Positions 5,459 to 5,875 of a stretch of 5,875 bases of DNA are shown one piece after another. The first letter of the stretch is position 1. Every line of letters starts with the position of its first letter. The position numbers and the translations under genes are program-made. Under the pieces are notes generated by a model that made no database searches, was not told the DNA's origin, and saw only the letters and a program-made list of their open reading frames with translations. Origin of the DNA: JAIPEK01 sp041685935 (GTDB lineage Bacteria > Desulfobacterota > Desulfobacteria > Desulfobacterales > Desulfobacteraceae); the NCBI GenBank assembly GCA_041685935.1, contig JAWLES010000153.1:1-5875 (forward strand), written 5' to 3'.

Positions 5459-5609
5459 ACGGGACACTTGATCATCACCTGAACATCTCAGCCATGATGC
5501 CGATGTCTGCCCTTTATGCCTGTGGGCATGACGGTGTCCGTGTGGGTTCGGTGGCGCATAGTCGGGGGACTCTGTATCATGTTCATGCTGCAATGCGCGG
5601 ATGAAATGT
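5459..5609. other. Spacer upstream of the sirtuin promoter
   Basis: No gene is recognised here. One - strand frame is open across it into the sirtuin and is His-rich, but it lacks a supported start. A small hairpin ATGCC/GGCAT with a TGTG loop lies at 5516-5529, without a T-tract. I see no terminator for the gene ending at 5610. Confidence 0.4.
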
Positions 5610-5875
5610 CTACACTGCCGGAATCTGATCAGGCAAGACAGTAGCGTTGTCAAGTTTGCTCAGCCATTTTTGCTGACCGGCGGCCTTCAACTGCGGATAC
5701 AAGGCTTCGGATCGTTTTTTGATCAGCTCTACATCCATGGATACTGTCATACGCCATGGATGAATATGCAACAGTAATTTGTCACAATCCCTCAGGAACC
5801 ACCAAGCAGTCGAAAAGTTGCTATCACCGTAATTTTGATAATTTTGCCCGGTACCATGAGCAGCATAATCGCAAA
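5610..5875 (-). CDS. 3' end of an unidentified gene, cut by the window edge
   Basis: The - strand frame is open from the window edge to TAG at 5610-5612, giving the last 87 complete codons. The peptide begins CDYAAHGTGQNYQNYG, continues SNFSTAWWFLRDCDKLLLHI and HPWRMTVSMDVELIKKRSEA, and ends LDNATVLPDQIPAV. Tryptophan pairs, a HIHPW motif and an amphipathic Lys/Glu helix give it the look of a real globular protein rather than a chance frame. The other two frames hit stops within about 30 codons. I do not recognise the family. HPW near the C-terminus occurs in some polysaccharide-deacetylase-like proteins, but this is too weak for a call. The start lies outside the window. The next gene on the same strand, the sirtuin, begins 193 bp further on and appears to have its own promoter. 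Confidence 0.6.
   Translation of the reverse strand, partial: CDYAAHGTGQNYQNYGDSNFSTAWWFLRDCDKLLLHIHPWRMTVSMDVELIKKRSEALYPQLKAAGQQKWLSKLDNATVLPDQIPAV

Noticed and set aside
4685..5653. Longer sirtuin starting at TTG 5653
   Set aside because: The extra 79 residues do not resemble sirtuin sequence, overlap the end of the neighbouring gene, and include the promoter-like element just before ATG 5416.
1..5875. CRISPR array, tRNA, rRNA, insertion sequence or phage/defence genes
   Set aside because: No regularly spaced repeats, cloverleaf with conserved tRNA loops, transposase motifs or defence domains were seen. The short repeats present are two or three copies tied to the sirtuin start.

Overview
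The window looks like a bacterial chromosome segment of moderate GC content. It carries strong Shine-Dalgarno sites and genes on both strands. The gene types (a LivK-type amino-acid binding protein, an FAD amino-acid oxidoreductase and an ornithine-cyclodeaminase-family enzyme, followed by an MBL-fold hydrolase, an MFS transporter and a sirtuin) would fit a heterotrophic anaerobe such as a member of the Desulfobacterota. That placement is an impression from protein style, not a measurement.

Left part, + strand (1-2558). The window opens with a foldable element ending in a T-tract, probably the terminator of a gene further left. A strong ribosome binding site then introduces a broken, chimeric gene (208-1509). 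Its first half is the N-terminal part of a DadA/glycine-oxidase-like FAD oxidoreductase, interrupted by an in-frame TAG at codon 44. Its second half is, in frame, the C-terminal half of a branched-chain-amino-acid-type ABC transporter binding protein. An intact ornithine cyclodeaminase/mu-crystallin family gene follows (1587-2558). Together these look like the remains of an amino-acid or opine uptake and catabolism cluster that lost an internal segment.

Right part, - strand (5875-2612). Reading leftwards there are: the 3' end of an unidentified gene cut by the window edge (5610-5875), a Sir2-type NAD-dependent deacylase (4685-5416), an MBL-fold metal-dependent hydrolase (3803-4456), and a 12-TM MFS transporter (2612-3790). 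The hydrolase and transporter are 12 nt apart and almost certainly share one transcript. The transporter converges with the cyclodeaminase gene across about 50 bp.

Most notable points: (1) the in-frame oxidoreductase/binding-protein chimera with its amber codon; (2) a near-consensus promoter whose -10 box ends 6 nt before the sirtuin ATG, predicting a leaderless mRNA, with a dyad over the -35 and spacer; (3) a 36-nt stretch around the sirtuin start codon that recurs, 30 of 36 bases alike, just upstream of the hydrolase. There it starts a 16-codon ORF whose stop overlaps the hydrolase start (ATGA); (4) a gene fragment at the right edge that is easily missed because it has no start in the window. 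I found no CRISPR array, tRNA, rRNA or insertion sequence, and no convincing evidence of a new defence or mobile system.
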